Below, one piece after another: positions 21,673 to 34,888 of a stretch of 64,000 bases of DNA (positions are counted from its first letter, which is position 1; each line of letters opens with the position of its first letter). The notes under the pieces were generated by a model. The model did not search any database and had not been told where the DNA came from. It was given only the letters and a program-made list of their open reading frames with translations. This DNA is from Trema orientale (taxonomy: Eukaryota > Streptophyta > Magnoliopsida > Rosales > Cannabaceae), in contig JXTC01000061.1 in NCBI GenBank assembly GCA_002914845.1, positions 857,065-921,064 of the forward strand. The letters are read 5' to 3'. Both the position numbers and the translations under genes were made by a program.

Positions 21673-23810
21673 CTAGGGTCTTTCGTTGTGAATAGGCGGT
21701 TTTCGGTGAGGTTGAGCATAGTCCATCATTTCTATGTCATCAACCGAGTCGTTTTCCTTAGTATCCACAGCTTCTTCTGTATCTTGTGGAGTATATCCCA
21801 GCATTGACCTTGCTTGCCCGTTTTGTCCCTAAAATACCATTATATATAGCTAAACACGTTAATTTACTGTTATCCAAACCATGTGCTTGTACGGATTCAT
21901 TTTCAGGCAATACATCTTATCATATTGACTCAATGTCCTCAATTATGCATGCATGCATGATTGCATGTATGTGAGTGTGTGTGTGTATATATATGTAGAT
22001 GCTTATATTGTATATGTCACCGCATTAGTAATGTATATGATGCATGCATGGACGGACCATCAGCTTTTGCTTTCCTCATCAGGGACATGGGGAAGTAGAT
22101 GTAGGTCTAGATGAGGTATGGTCCCCAACACATAGTACTATATATGATCTATTTGAATTCAAAAGAACAGAGTACATCATGATCATATACATACCTTACT
22201 TATTTCAATTGATCGTTTCAACTCAATTTGAAAGTATGGTTTGCTAAGCTCGTTTCCTGCAGATCCAGGCCACCAATTAATATATCATCAATAATTATAC
22301 CGTATATATATAATAATGATTTTATAATAACAAAAGAAACAACAAACACGAAGAGGAAGACTGACAACAAGTGTCAGAGACGATTTTTTTTCCCCCTTTT
22401 TGCAAGGCTACTTTATGCCTCGTTACATTTAGTTTAAGTAGAAATCAATGCGTATTTATATAATGGGCTAGGTATTTTTTTTTTTACCTATTTATAGTTA
22501 TTATAATAAAAAATGAGAGAGAAAAGTACTAAATGATGGGTATTTATTTTTATTTTTATTTTTTTCAACTACTCAAATTATAGTAAAAAAAAAATACTTA
22601 TGGATATAAATTTAAAAAAAATACCTACATTCGCAACTATATACAATTTATATATAGATAGATAAAAAAAATTTTAATTGGTCAAAATGAGACTTATGTA
22701 TATGTTAAAAAAAAAAATACTTACTGGATTGGTGCCCATATATATATATATAAATATCAGTCATTTCAGAATCTAGGATAAAGTTCTTTTGATAATTTAT
22801 ACAAAAATCTAACCAGCTGGTGCTTTTTAAAGTTTGTGTATAGCTTCGTTCACAAAGGTTTTACACTATTAATTATCTATATATGCACATATCATCTGGC
22901 CTGTACATGTCAGTTTATAAGGTTAGAATAAAGAAAGAAAATACAAGGTAGTTGGAAAGGACTAAGTGGTGTATTTCATGTTAAGGAACTATATAACTAG
23001 TACTCCTTGTGCTATATATATATATATATATATATTCTTACGACCTAGGCATGCACAAAGAGATCAAGGCAAAGCGAGTACTTGATTTGAAGGAGAAGTA
23101 CCTGTGGTCACGCCATCAATTGCTGCAGGTTGTTCTTGTTGAATCCTTAAACGAGCCACTGGAATTTTTTGCTTCAAAGCGTCTGCACCACCATTTTCAT
23201 GCTTGCTTCCGGCTAATTCTTGCGCTTGGTGTTCTACTGATGCTACAGAAGTAGGCTTCGGATTTGGTGTCTGACCAGAAAGTTTTGCCTTCTCTACCCC
23301 CTGCACCGTTAATTAAACCCTAACAATTATTATTTCAAGATATATACACATTTATGTTCTCTCCAAAGAGTAAGTGATATTCTTCATTACTACTCATGCA
23401 CGATATATATATATATATATGACTCCTGAGAAACGCTTTTCACACTACAAGGTTTTATGAAATATGTATATATATTATACAGGCCGTGTGATTTAGTATT
23501 GATCATGATGATATACCGTAAACATCTTATTATTAAGCAAGAAAAAAATAATAATGTTATATTTAGACTAGTTATAAACAATATAAAGAGACTGAGGTTT
23601 GCATCCTTGATAAAGCTAGCTAGCTCGGAAGTATATGATCTACAAGGATTATTCTAGGTATATAGTATAGAATTAAGTTTTAACACCAACCTCATTGAAA
23701 TGTTGGATTTTAATGTCAACTTGCTTATCAATAAAGGCTAGAAGACGACCGTTGCATGCATGCAAAGAAGTAGTAATACATAGAAGAAAGAGAAGGGCAA
23801 CAGAAGACAT
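21673..23810 (-). CDS. RGF/GOLVEN/CLEL-type secreted peptide precursor (three exons)
   Basis: Exons 23810-23691, 23300-23082 and 21828-21673 give a precursor of about 164 residues. It has a signal peptide (MSSVALLFLLCITTSLHACNG, then RLLAF), a hydrophilic variable middle, and at the C-terminus DYAQPHRKPPIHN followed by ERP-stop. That is the DY...PP.HN signature of root meristem growth factors (sulfated Tyr after Asp, conserved prolines, terminal His-Asn). Members are processed to about 13-residue signals perceived by RGI receptor kinases, acting in root meristem maintenance and gravitropism. The exon 2 donor is ambiguous: CAA|GTACTC keeps phase 0 with acceptor TTTTAG|GGACAA, while the alternative G|GTACTT would need the acceptor at GCAAG|CAAGG, giving a slightly shorter protein. 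The mature peptide is the same either way. Confidence 0.88.
22996..23036. repeat. (TA)n microsatellite
   Basis: TA run just downstream of exon 2 of the peptide gene; further short TA runs occur at 23402-23420 and 24350-24372. Confidence 0.85.
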
Positions 23811-25978
23811 GATGATAGGATATCGGTTGAAACTAGCCTTAGAATATTAACAATATTGAAGAGTATTTTCCAAAGTTGTAAATGTGAGTTTCAGTATATG
23901 ATTTCCCGTGGTATTTGTAGTGACGAAGATCCAAGAAGAGGCATTGAATGCAGGTTGTGTATGGGAAGAGAGACCTCCTTTAAGAGAACATGCTGGTGTT
24001 TGGATTTTGAACATTGAGAACGAAATTGAAGATACTGGGGTCCTCCCTTGTCCCCTTTCTCTCTCACTTTTTTTTTATCAAGTTGAGTACGTGGCCCACC
24101 TTGATCAAGAAGGACAAAGCCATTATAGGCTACGTAGTCAAAGATATATACATGATATGCATGCAAATTATATAATATATATCAAGCAAAGAAGAGAGAC
24201 AAAAGAATAATTACATTGGTGAGGCATACCTTCATAATCTACGATTCTAACAAAAAGAATACTTGGTTATCTGAGATAGAGAGAGAGATTACAAGAAGAT
24301 AAATTCAGAGATCATGAATTCTTGGCTTTTCAATACATATATATATAAATCTATATATATATATATATATATACAAACCATACTAAATCAAATCATCATT
24401 AAATGTAGGTGTAGTAATGAAATTTATTTCAAACTTGAGGGGTACGAACTGAGGAGTAAATATTGGCTACGCCACAAAGGCTTGGTCCACCCATGTGTTT
24501 TTACAGGAGAATTCCCATTCCTTGTCTTTGTGACACGAACTAGTAGGTTTATGGGTCGCAACTACAAGTCTACAAAGTCACTTCTTCCACTATGCATGCA
24601 TATTAATTTCATTCACCGCTTTTGTACTTTTACACGAGTTGGGTGAACGTACGATAAGAAAATCGAGTATTATGTACTGTGTCTCTTGGTGTAAATCTAC
24701 TGAGTAAAGACAATCATTAATAAACATATATACATAAATATATGATTCATCTAACTCATTTTAGTTGTATGTATAGTTGAATATATATATATATATGACC
24801 AAAGGATCAAATAAGGAACCTTAGTTTTATGTTGTAGCTAGATAGAAACACAAGCTAATGGGATATTAGTTTTAATAATAATGGAATATGAGGGGGTTGG
24901 ATCAAATGGAACCTAGATTGGAGTGGGAGGTAGGGACATTGGACGAGGGAGACAAAGAAGCATGGCTAAACCGTCACATGCAGCTTCTTTTAGGGACAGT
25001 TAAGGGTCCAGAAGCCCAAAGTATCCCACACCAACGTCGGTTTTGGGAATGCACGCCAACATGGCATGTAGTCCATGTGCTTCAGACGTGGTGCAATTTC
25101 CACATCATCGCTGGACCGCCAAACAATCATGGGGTACCTACTGTTGCCAAAACGCCCAAACTGTCTCATTTAGCTTCTTCATCATCTTTTGTTTTCATTT
25201 TCATAGGTTTAATGTTGGACTCTTTGTGGGTACTGAGCTCGGTTATGAAGATTGAAGACTATGGTAATCCCTTCCACTCTTCCTCCTTCGCGAAGCATGT
25301 AGAGAAGCCTGAAACAACGGAGTCATAGATTCGACCTCGAATTCGGCACTTCGGTGTTGTGATCATTAGAGCTTCATGTGTTCACTAATCACCTAACTAA
25401 TTAGTCTTAACTTGTGACCACGCAGACCAATCACCTAACTAATTAATCTTAACTTGTGACCACGCAGACGTTGGATCCTTGAATAGGAACTCTCAAAAAA
25501 CAGGGGAAAGAGGAGTTTAAAACAAATTACTTCAGTAATATTTGATTTGTGGAACACGGCCTATACTTGTTTCTAAAACTAATGATGCTTGAAAGTGCAA
25601 CCATGTTGTGATACGCGAACCTTCATTTAGTTCTTTAGAAAAGATGCCCTCCTCTCTTAGAGCCCTTGGTGCAGCAACAATGTTGGAAAACAAACACGCC
25701 TAAAAGGCTGCCAAGCTTGAGTAACGTGTATATTACTAATAGGTATGGTAAAAATCCCATTATCCAACAACGCTCAAAATCCATCTGAAAGTTGGCAATA
25801 GGAGGAAAGACGGAAGATACGGATTTAGCATTAAAGAGGTACTTATAGTTTATGTACATATGACTGTACACAATTATCACCAGCACGGTGTTCAAATAGT
25901 AGGTAAAATAAGAGAAGCACTAGCATAAGGTAATGAAAATGGCAGTTATAAAACCAAACAGTGACTCTGTCTTAGAAT
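23811..25978. other. Intergenic region between the RGF-type and ATG8 genes
   Basis: No supported gene. A 146-codon open frame at 24888-25328 has no recognisable domain. A 42-bp tandem duplication lies at 25389-25472. The left part should contain the peptide gene promoter and the right part the ATG8 3' region. Confidence 0.4.
25389..25472. repeat. 42-bp tandem duplication
   Basis: TCACCTAACTAATTA...GACCACGCAGAC occurs twice in a row, starting at 25389 and 25431, with a single difference. Confidence 0.9.
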
Positions 25979-27945
<1,967 letters not shown>

Positions 27946-28301
27946 TCTACCTGAAATCACTACCCAATTTTAGTTCTTTCAATTTTATTAAATTTTTTCA
28001 CATGATATTTAAATTAAAGAAAAATTTAAAAAAAAAATAGAAATTTCTTAGCAGAAAAAAAAAAAGGACTGAAATAGGAAAAGAATCGAAAAAAGAAAAC
28101 CTTGAATCAATGCGATCATCCAAACCGATAAAATTTTCGGAATAGTCAATTACAGAGTCCTTTTTGCTCTAATCTTAATCAAAATCATCATGATCAAGCC
28201 ACTAAAATATACATATATTATATACATATATAATCCTATATAAATTAAGAAAATATGAAGGACCAAACAAAAAGAAAAAAGAAAAAAATCAAGACCAAAC
28301 C

Positions 28302-28372
28302 TTTTCGTATCAGTGAGTCTACGAGAGCTCGCGATTTTGTTGATGATAACGAAACAATGGCGGCTTTGCTTT
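28302..28372 (-). other. Probable 5' untranslated exon of ATG8
   Basis: The minus-strand segment ends ACGAAAAG|GTTTGG, a plausible donor. It lies about 30 bp downstream of the TATA box at 28394 and pairs with the acceptor just before the ATG exon. No ATG in this segment joins a long frame. Inferred from splice-site logic only. Confidence 0.5.
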
Positions 28373-28393
28373 GCTTGGGCTCTTTCTCAAAGC

Positions 28394-28405
28394 TTTTTAT
28401 ATAAA
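28394..28405 (-). promoter_or_regulatory. TATA box of ATG8
   Basis: Minus-strand TTATATAAAAAG lies about 30 bp upstream of the inferred 5' untranslated exon. Confidence 0.55.
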
Positions 28406-28744
28406 GATCTTTATCTATATATTTATATTCCTTTATTTATTTATCCATTCAATATTAATAAATTTATTTAATTATCCTCTGAATACTTTTTAAAATAAAA
28501 TAATAAAAATTGAAAAAGGATGTTTGCAGCTGGCTTATACGTCTGTACTTACGTGGCCCACCTATCCATACGGCAAATTTTCTTGCGCACCAATCAAGCA
28601 GTTTCTGACCGTCGGATCAGTAACGCTCTATGTTGATGCACGCTTCACGGAGTAGGAGTGGGTCCCGCCTTCTAAATTTTCGAAACGTATGGGAATCGGA
28701 ATATTCTCTCCGCTTCTGCAATGCCAGTATTGCTGACTGTTAAT

Positions 28745-28945
28745 TACGTGTCGTTTCACACAAAAAACACGTCGTTTGTTCATATCAAAATGTTGCGTCG
28801 TTTATACGTAAACTAGACATGTCGTACGACGTTAGTATACGACATGTCGTTTCCTTTTGTCACAGCAACAGTAGTTCTATCATCTACGTGAACAACACGG
28901 TCACATATAAAACGGCATGTCGTTTTCCCTGCATCAAACGACACT
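28745..28945 (-). promoter_or_regulatory. Array of AAACGAC motifs upstream of ATG8
   Basis: GTCGT cores (AAACGAC in gene orientation) lie at 28750, 28771, 28797, 28821, 28846 and 28919, plus a reverse-oriented AAACGAC at 28936. The first five are spaced 21-26 bp. One site forms the palindromic ACGACATGTCGTTT. The array is about 375-575 bp upstream of the inferred first exon. Function unknown. Confidence 0.45.
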
Positions 28946-31900
28946 CGACTGTCAACAGCATTATTAATAAATGCATATGCTGCCTAAATTCAATTTCAAT
29001 ATATTAAAACATATATATATATAGAGAGAAAAATCCATTCAAACCGAAGGAGTTTTCTCTTCCAGATGATCATTTGGGATTTTTTTTATTTTTTTTGGTC
29101 AGGGGATCATTTGGGAGCTTTTTGTTAGTGAGAGAGAGACTGAAAAAAACCAGATAATTTTACTTTCATGGTGGAAATTGGAAAAAACACATGGTCTTAA
29201 TTTTGCTCTCCTTTTGACAATTTGGGGCCACATTTTGGCCAAGAAAACAAATAAAATTTTTTAAAAAATAAATAGTTAAAAACAGAGTACTCAGACCCAA
29301 CCAAAAGCAAAATCTTGTCTGAAGATCTATAGAGCTAATTACCACTTTAATTACTTTGGTGTGAGCTAATTAGTTTCCAAAGGACTTGGTAATTGCATGC
29401 CTTTTCTTCATGGCCACCCGACAAACACCCAATCTTATTGCCTTATCATTCAATAAAATACACCAAGAAAAACCCCATTACTAGATAGCTCCCTCTACAC
29501 TTACTTTAATTTTAAAAAATAAATAAATAAAAACTGATTTATTAAACCTTTTTAAAACCTTGGAAATCGTCCTCGAGCAGGTTTTTTTTTTTCCTTATTT
29601 TATATTGAAAACAATCTATGTGCTTTAGTTGGATGGTGATGGAGAAGATTTAAATCCTAATTATAGAGGTAAAGTTGGAAGGATATATTATAATCTTGCT
29701 TCAAAAGTTGAATAAAGTCATGTGGATTATAGACAAAAGCTCATGGCTTTACAGTTTAAAAGATCACTAAAGATTTATTTCAAAAAAAAAAAAAAGGATC
29801 ACTAAAGATGGATATTATTAATTACTGAATAATAATGCATATTCCAATGTAACAATCAGATTAATTATCTCAAAATAAAATAGAGGTCTTACTCTTATAA
29901 AGATCAGTCGTGCTTTGGTTATATGTCTCTTCCAATGGGCCTTTTCTCTGCCGCTTCTTTTCTTTTCTTTTCTTTTTTTTTTTTCAAATGCAATTATTAT
30001 CGGCCATGCAAGTTCTCTTAGAGCAGTGATCCTATAATTATATATGGCACAAAGTGTCATGTAAATGTTAATTTCTAAGAACAATTTCCTTTATTGAGAC
30101 AAAAGAAGGAAGTAATTTTCTTTCTTTTGGTCCAAATATAATGATAGTGAGGAGAAAGGTCCAAATGACATCATAAGGAAGGATTGTCAAATACAATAAC
30201 AAACACCACACACAGGCTTTTAGCAATAACTCATAATGTTCTGTTCCTATAGACCCTATAAAGTCATCGAATCATAATAGTTGTCGTTTTCGAACTTGTC
30301 CGCTGATATATCATAGGCTCGTGGAACTTTGAAGCCCAAAAAGTTGATCCTTACCGCCCAAAAAAAAAAAAAAAAAGTGAGAAGGTTCTTCGTGATGTTT
30401 TTTTTGACCCATGGCCATGCATATATATATAATTGAACACGAAAACAGATCACGATTTTATTTTTATATGTATAAACTATATACACTGTATAGCATTTGA
30501 CAAGGTGTATAAGCGCGTTTGCCGTTTGAAAGATTAAAATCTTCTGCGTGGGTTTAATTTGGTTTCGTTATGCAAAATCCAACGATGGAACATATGTAGT
30601 GCAAAATGTTGGAGACTCGATCGAATAAGGGGCCAAAAAAAAAAAAAGCACACTATAAAGCTGGTGCAAGCTAATATTTTGACCACTCCTATAAAATGAA
30701 AGATGAATATAATCTATCATGTAATATACATATATATTGATAATGAAGATATATACTATATATGTTGCATATATGTTTATGCTTATGGGGATTCATATAT
30801 ATATATATATAGAAGGAAATATTATATAGTGGGGCAAAGAGGTTTTGAGTTGTGTCACTTTCCACTTGATAGAAGCAAAGGGTTTTAATTAGAGCATCAC
30901 ATGGGGGTGGTGCATAAACTAAGCCTTCATCCTGACATGTCCAAATCATGGTTTTCCTAAACAATTCATGCAACACCAAACCCTGTCCCCTCTCATCCCT
31001 TCCACACAAATACCAAAACTTTTCCCTTCTTTTTCTTTTTTCCTTTTATTTTTCAAAAAATATTGGTTAACCCTTCAAAACGTGTAGACAAGGAAACACC
31101 GTTATATATATATATATATATATACATACACACACATACACAACTTGGTGAAGTCTTTACAATGTCTATTATTGTTTTTGAGATGAAATTTCAGAAGACG
31201 TAGAGCTGTATTTGAGACAAGTACAGTCGAAATAGGGCTGTATTTGTCCTTCAGATTAAGTTCACTTCCTAATCCTGAAGATCGTGAAGTAATTCAAAAC
31301 AGACTTAATTGTTATAAGCACCGCTCTTGCATTTCCATGAGTTGTTTTGCTCTTATTTTTCGTTATTTTTTGGTTGTCTATTTTCTAGACAAAGGGACAC
31401 GAGCGCTTACCATCTCACCCGATTTTTGATGGGGCTTTACTCAGTTACTTTGATTATCAACAAGAGTACCACAAGACCTGTGACCACTTGAATCACAAAT
31501 TTTTAATGCCATAGCTTAGTATAGTATGATTGGCTCTGGAGGAAGACCAAATATATATTCACTAGAGTCTGCTCTAGTTATTTCCATATTACTCATTTCA
31601 TTCTTGTTTGCACACTGTCTCCCAGGACTGGTCCAATCGGGCTTTCGTAGTCTACTTGGCCCTATATTTTTTTTATTTGGGCGCAAAATCAAATCATCCT
31701 CCTATCATAATATTTTTTTAATTAGCTAGTGGACCACATAGCCAAATTAAGCCTCTATTAACTGCCAGATCTGCTTGATTTATTACTTATAAAAAAAGAG
31801 GTGTCTTAAAAGATGTACCTTACACTACTGGTCCCACTAAGAAGGAAAAGAAAAGGTTAAAAGGAGGATTAATTTAGTCAATTCAAAATAAAAACACTGA

Positions 31901-31976
31901 TTGTGACATTACGTAACACATCCTTTGATGAATAGGGCACTCTCTCATGACACTGCAGGAAAGAGCAGAGTTTGTC

Positions 31977-32103
31977 ACGAAGTTAACTTAATTATTTTAT
32001 TATTTGGCCATACAATGGTAGCAAAGTTAACTTAATTATCTGAGCCAAAAAAAAAAAAAAGTTAACTTAATTATTTTATTATTTGGCCATACAATGGTAG
32101 CAC
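31977..32103. repeat. Duplicated 45-bp segment separated by an A-tract
   Basis: AAGTTAACTTAATTATTTTA...CCATACAATGGTAGCA occurs at about 31980-32023 and 32059-32102, separated by a third partial AAGTTAACTTAATTAT and a run of 14 A. Confidence 0.85.
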
Positions 32104-33931
32104 ATTGTATCTCATGATATACTTACATACATGCAATTTTCATCTGCAGTGACCAAATTTATCATCATTACCCTGGCTGATATTACTGCAAAAGAAAAAA
32201 TAAATAAATTAGTTAGAGAAATGAAAAAGCTTTTCAGCACATCTTTGTAAGCAAATTAGAGACATGGGGTTTTCAAGAAATTAGTAAACATCTATACTGA
32301 ACATTTTTTTCAATGAAATAGCGTGTATATATCCCCACATTACAATTTGCCATTATATATATGGTGAGACAAAGTGATTATCTTTTCAATTAGCTTAAGT
32401 TAAACCTGATTTGCTAATCAAATTGAAAAGATACTGACGCACTAAAAGGGAAGGCAGGGGACAAAAGAAACAAAGAACCAAAGATAAAAGAAAGAAAACT
32501 ACTTTGCAAATGTATATAGCAGCTGCGGAGGCTACTGTACACAAAAATAATGTACTCTTGAGGCTTCAGTTATGCTAACAAGTTGCGCAAGACACGATTC
32601 TTGTATAAGAACTTATATTGGCATAAGTCCTATGGGTCTAACTTTCAGATCTATGTGAATCTCATGCCAACAGTCGCATGGACTAAATCACTGACTCATG
32701 TATGTTTTTGAGAATATATTTAAAATGTTATCTTTCTAGTCGCATTACAAGCTCATACAAAGAAATATGGGGAACTAACTTGAACTGCCTAAAGTAATCA
32801 TATATGACCAGTCAGTATTCCAGAATTAACTGTTCAAATCAAGCTGTATTATACTAATATAGTATGTTGTATACGTATTTAGAGAAATTCTAAATAGATT
32901 CTTTTTTTTATTCTTTTTTATATTTTCTAGTATCACTGCTAGATTTCATTATCTAATTTAATATTTTAATAATATAATAAATCATAATAAAATTTATATG
33001 TTAAATAATGAGATTAAAGAAGTACAAAAAAAATAAAAAAAAATGTTCTTAGTATTTTTAGTGTATTTATTGGTTTTTTTTTTTTTTTAAGACTTTCATT
33101 TAGTACCACCGTTTACTAAAAAAAAAGAAAAAACAAAGGGAAACAACTCATGATCCGACCCAATACTCATTTCCTACGTCAGCCTATTCCATCCACTCAC
33201 TTAGCCCCGGTAGTCTATATGACTGTATGGTAAAAATGGGAGGGCCAGAAACGGTTAAATAATAGAGGTTAAATTATGGGGTTTAGGTCGCCGTCATTAT
33301 TTAGCTTATAGAGGCGAGTAACGAGGACCCTCATTGACCCATCCTCAGTAGGGAAAGCGTAACAGCACGCGTCTACAATCTACATGGTTGGATGATAAAA
33401 CACTTGGTTCGCGTGGTGCCTACGTTGAAAAATGAAGTTTACTCCCACACCATTGGAGCTTGTTCAGAAGCGCTTCGAAAGAGCGTTGAGGTTGGGAAAT
33501 AAGCTAGTTCAACAATCAATCTGAGCCACACATTTTGATCCTGTTTTTTCTCACGAGTTCATTCATTTTTATTTATTTTTCTTTTTGGGATATGAAATGT
33601 AAATTTTCTTCTTTAGCGTCTAATTACATAATACATTTTTTCCATTTATTGTTAGGCCAAAGAAAAAATTAATAATTCATGTGTTGTTCCCCCTTAATAA
33701 TTATAGGCAAAAAGAAGCTTATTTATTGCCTATATTTTAATTTACTGACGTAGTGTTTTTGACAAAAATATGTATGTGTATATATATTTATTGTTTAAGC
33801 ATGGTACTGTACTCTTTTTTACTTTTTCTTATTTGGGTGACTATTTCTCGTGAATTCGGGTGATAACTCTGAACTTTTGCTGTCAAAGTATCGTACTTGA
33901 AAAAGAGATTCAAGGCTTTTCTTTCTGAAAC

Positions 33932-33937
<6 letters not shown>

Positions 33938-33971
<34 letters not shown>
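33938..33971. repeat. (GA)n microsatellite
   Basis: About 17 GA units, some 0.9 kb upstream of the GRAS gene coding start. Confidence 0.95.
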
Positions 33972-33974
<3 letters not shown>

Positions 33975-34443
33975 TGCATTTTACAAAGACAGTATAGCTT
34001 TTGAAAATGGAACTATTATGATTTTACGTAATTAAAGGTTGAAGTCGTGGGCAATTTGGGAAACTTAGATGATGGACCATATTTTTGGCGTTTTGCCCTT
34101 ATTACAGCCCCAGTCCAAAAGGGTTCGCTCACAGTACTAATAAAAAAGTAAAAACAATAATAAAAATATAATTAAAAAAATATGTGTGGGGGGTATTCGT
34201 ATTGGTGATATGGGCACCCCCAAACCCAACTCTATTTTCACGTCTCACTGAGGCAGAGCTCATAAAGGAGACCACTTTATTTGCCTTTTTCATGATGCAC
34301 GCATCCATGGCAGAGCAGAGGGGTACTGCTAAGACACAAGGGTAGAAGTAGAACACAAGAGATTAGGATAGACACCCAACTGGAACAACTACCACAGGGG
34401 TTTAGTCTAGAGAGAGAGAATTAGAGAGTAGAGAGAGGGAGAG

Positions 34444-34617
34444 ATGGAGCTGAAATGGAGTCACACCAGGGATTCATAGAGATGATGATGACGACGATGA
34501 TGATAAAGCAAGGAAGGAAGAGAAAGAACAGTGGCCGAAAGGAGATGGGTCTTTCTCTTTTAGTACCTCTGAGTTGAAGAAGAAGCTATGGCATGCAAGG
34601 AGCGATGGTGGGTTTGA
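34444..34617 (+). promoter_or_regulatory. Three upstream ORFs in the leader of the GRAS gene
   Basis: Short ATG-started frames at 34444-34479 (11 residues), 34482-34577 (31 residues, starting MMMTTMMIK) and 34588-34617 (9 residues) precede the main frame. If the transcript starts upstream of them they would reduce translation of the main protein; transcript structure is not known from sequence. Confidence 0.4.
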
Positions 34618-34888
34618 AGCTTCTTGAGTAATTTTAAAATTTTTAAGAAAAGAAAAAGAAAGGTTTAGGCTTTGGAAATCTGAGAACCCACTTGAGCTTA
34701 TAACCTTACACTTTCTTCTTATACGAATCTTGGGCTCTGTTTTGATCTCTTAAGGGAATAAGAGGGTATTCGAAATTGCAGGCTTTTTCCCATTGATTTG
34801 GGTCGAAGAGAAGTGGAGGAGAGAAGAAGAAGACACAGAAACAGAGCTTATTAGCTTAGCCAGAAACGAACCCACTTATGTTTTTCAC

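Larger units (their letters stand above)
28950..34440. other. Long gene-free interval
   Basis: About 5.5 kb with no supported gene; the open frames seen are short and low in complexity. It contains (TA)n runs near 30802 and 31105, a duplicated 45-bp segment (31977-32103), a slightly GC-richer stretch at 33170-33530 without coding signal, and a (GA)n run at 33938-33971. The right end is the SCL6-type promoter. Confidence 0.5.

Noticed and set aside
24888..25328. 146-codon open frame on the plus strand
   Set aside because: No recognisable domain, odd composition, and no promoter or splice support; likely chance.
25390..25472. Possible CRISPR-like repeat pair
   Set aside because: Only two adjacent units without spacers; a simple 42-bp tandem duplication in a plant genome.
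33170..33530. GC-richer block that stood out from its surroundings
   Set aside because: All frames are interrupted and I found no RNA-gene structure; left as intergenic.
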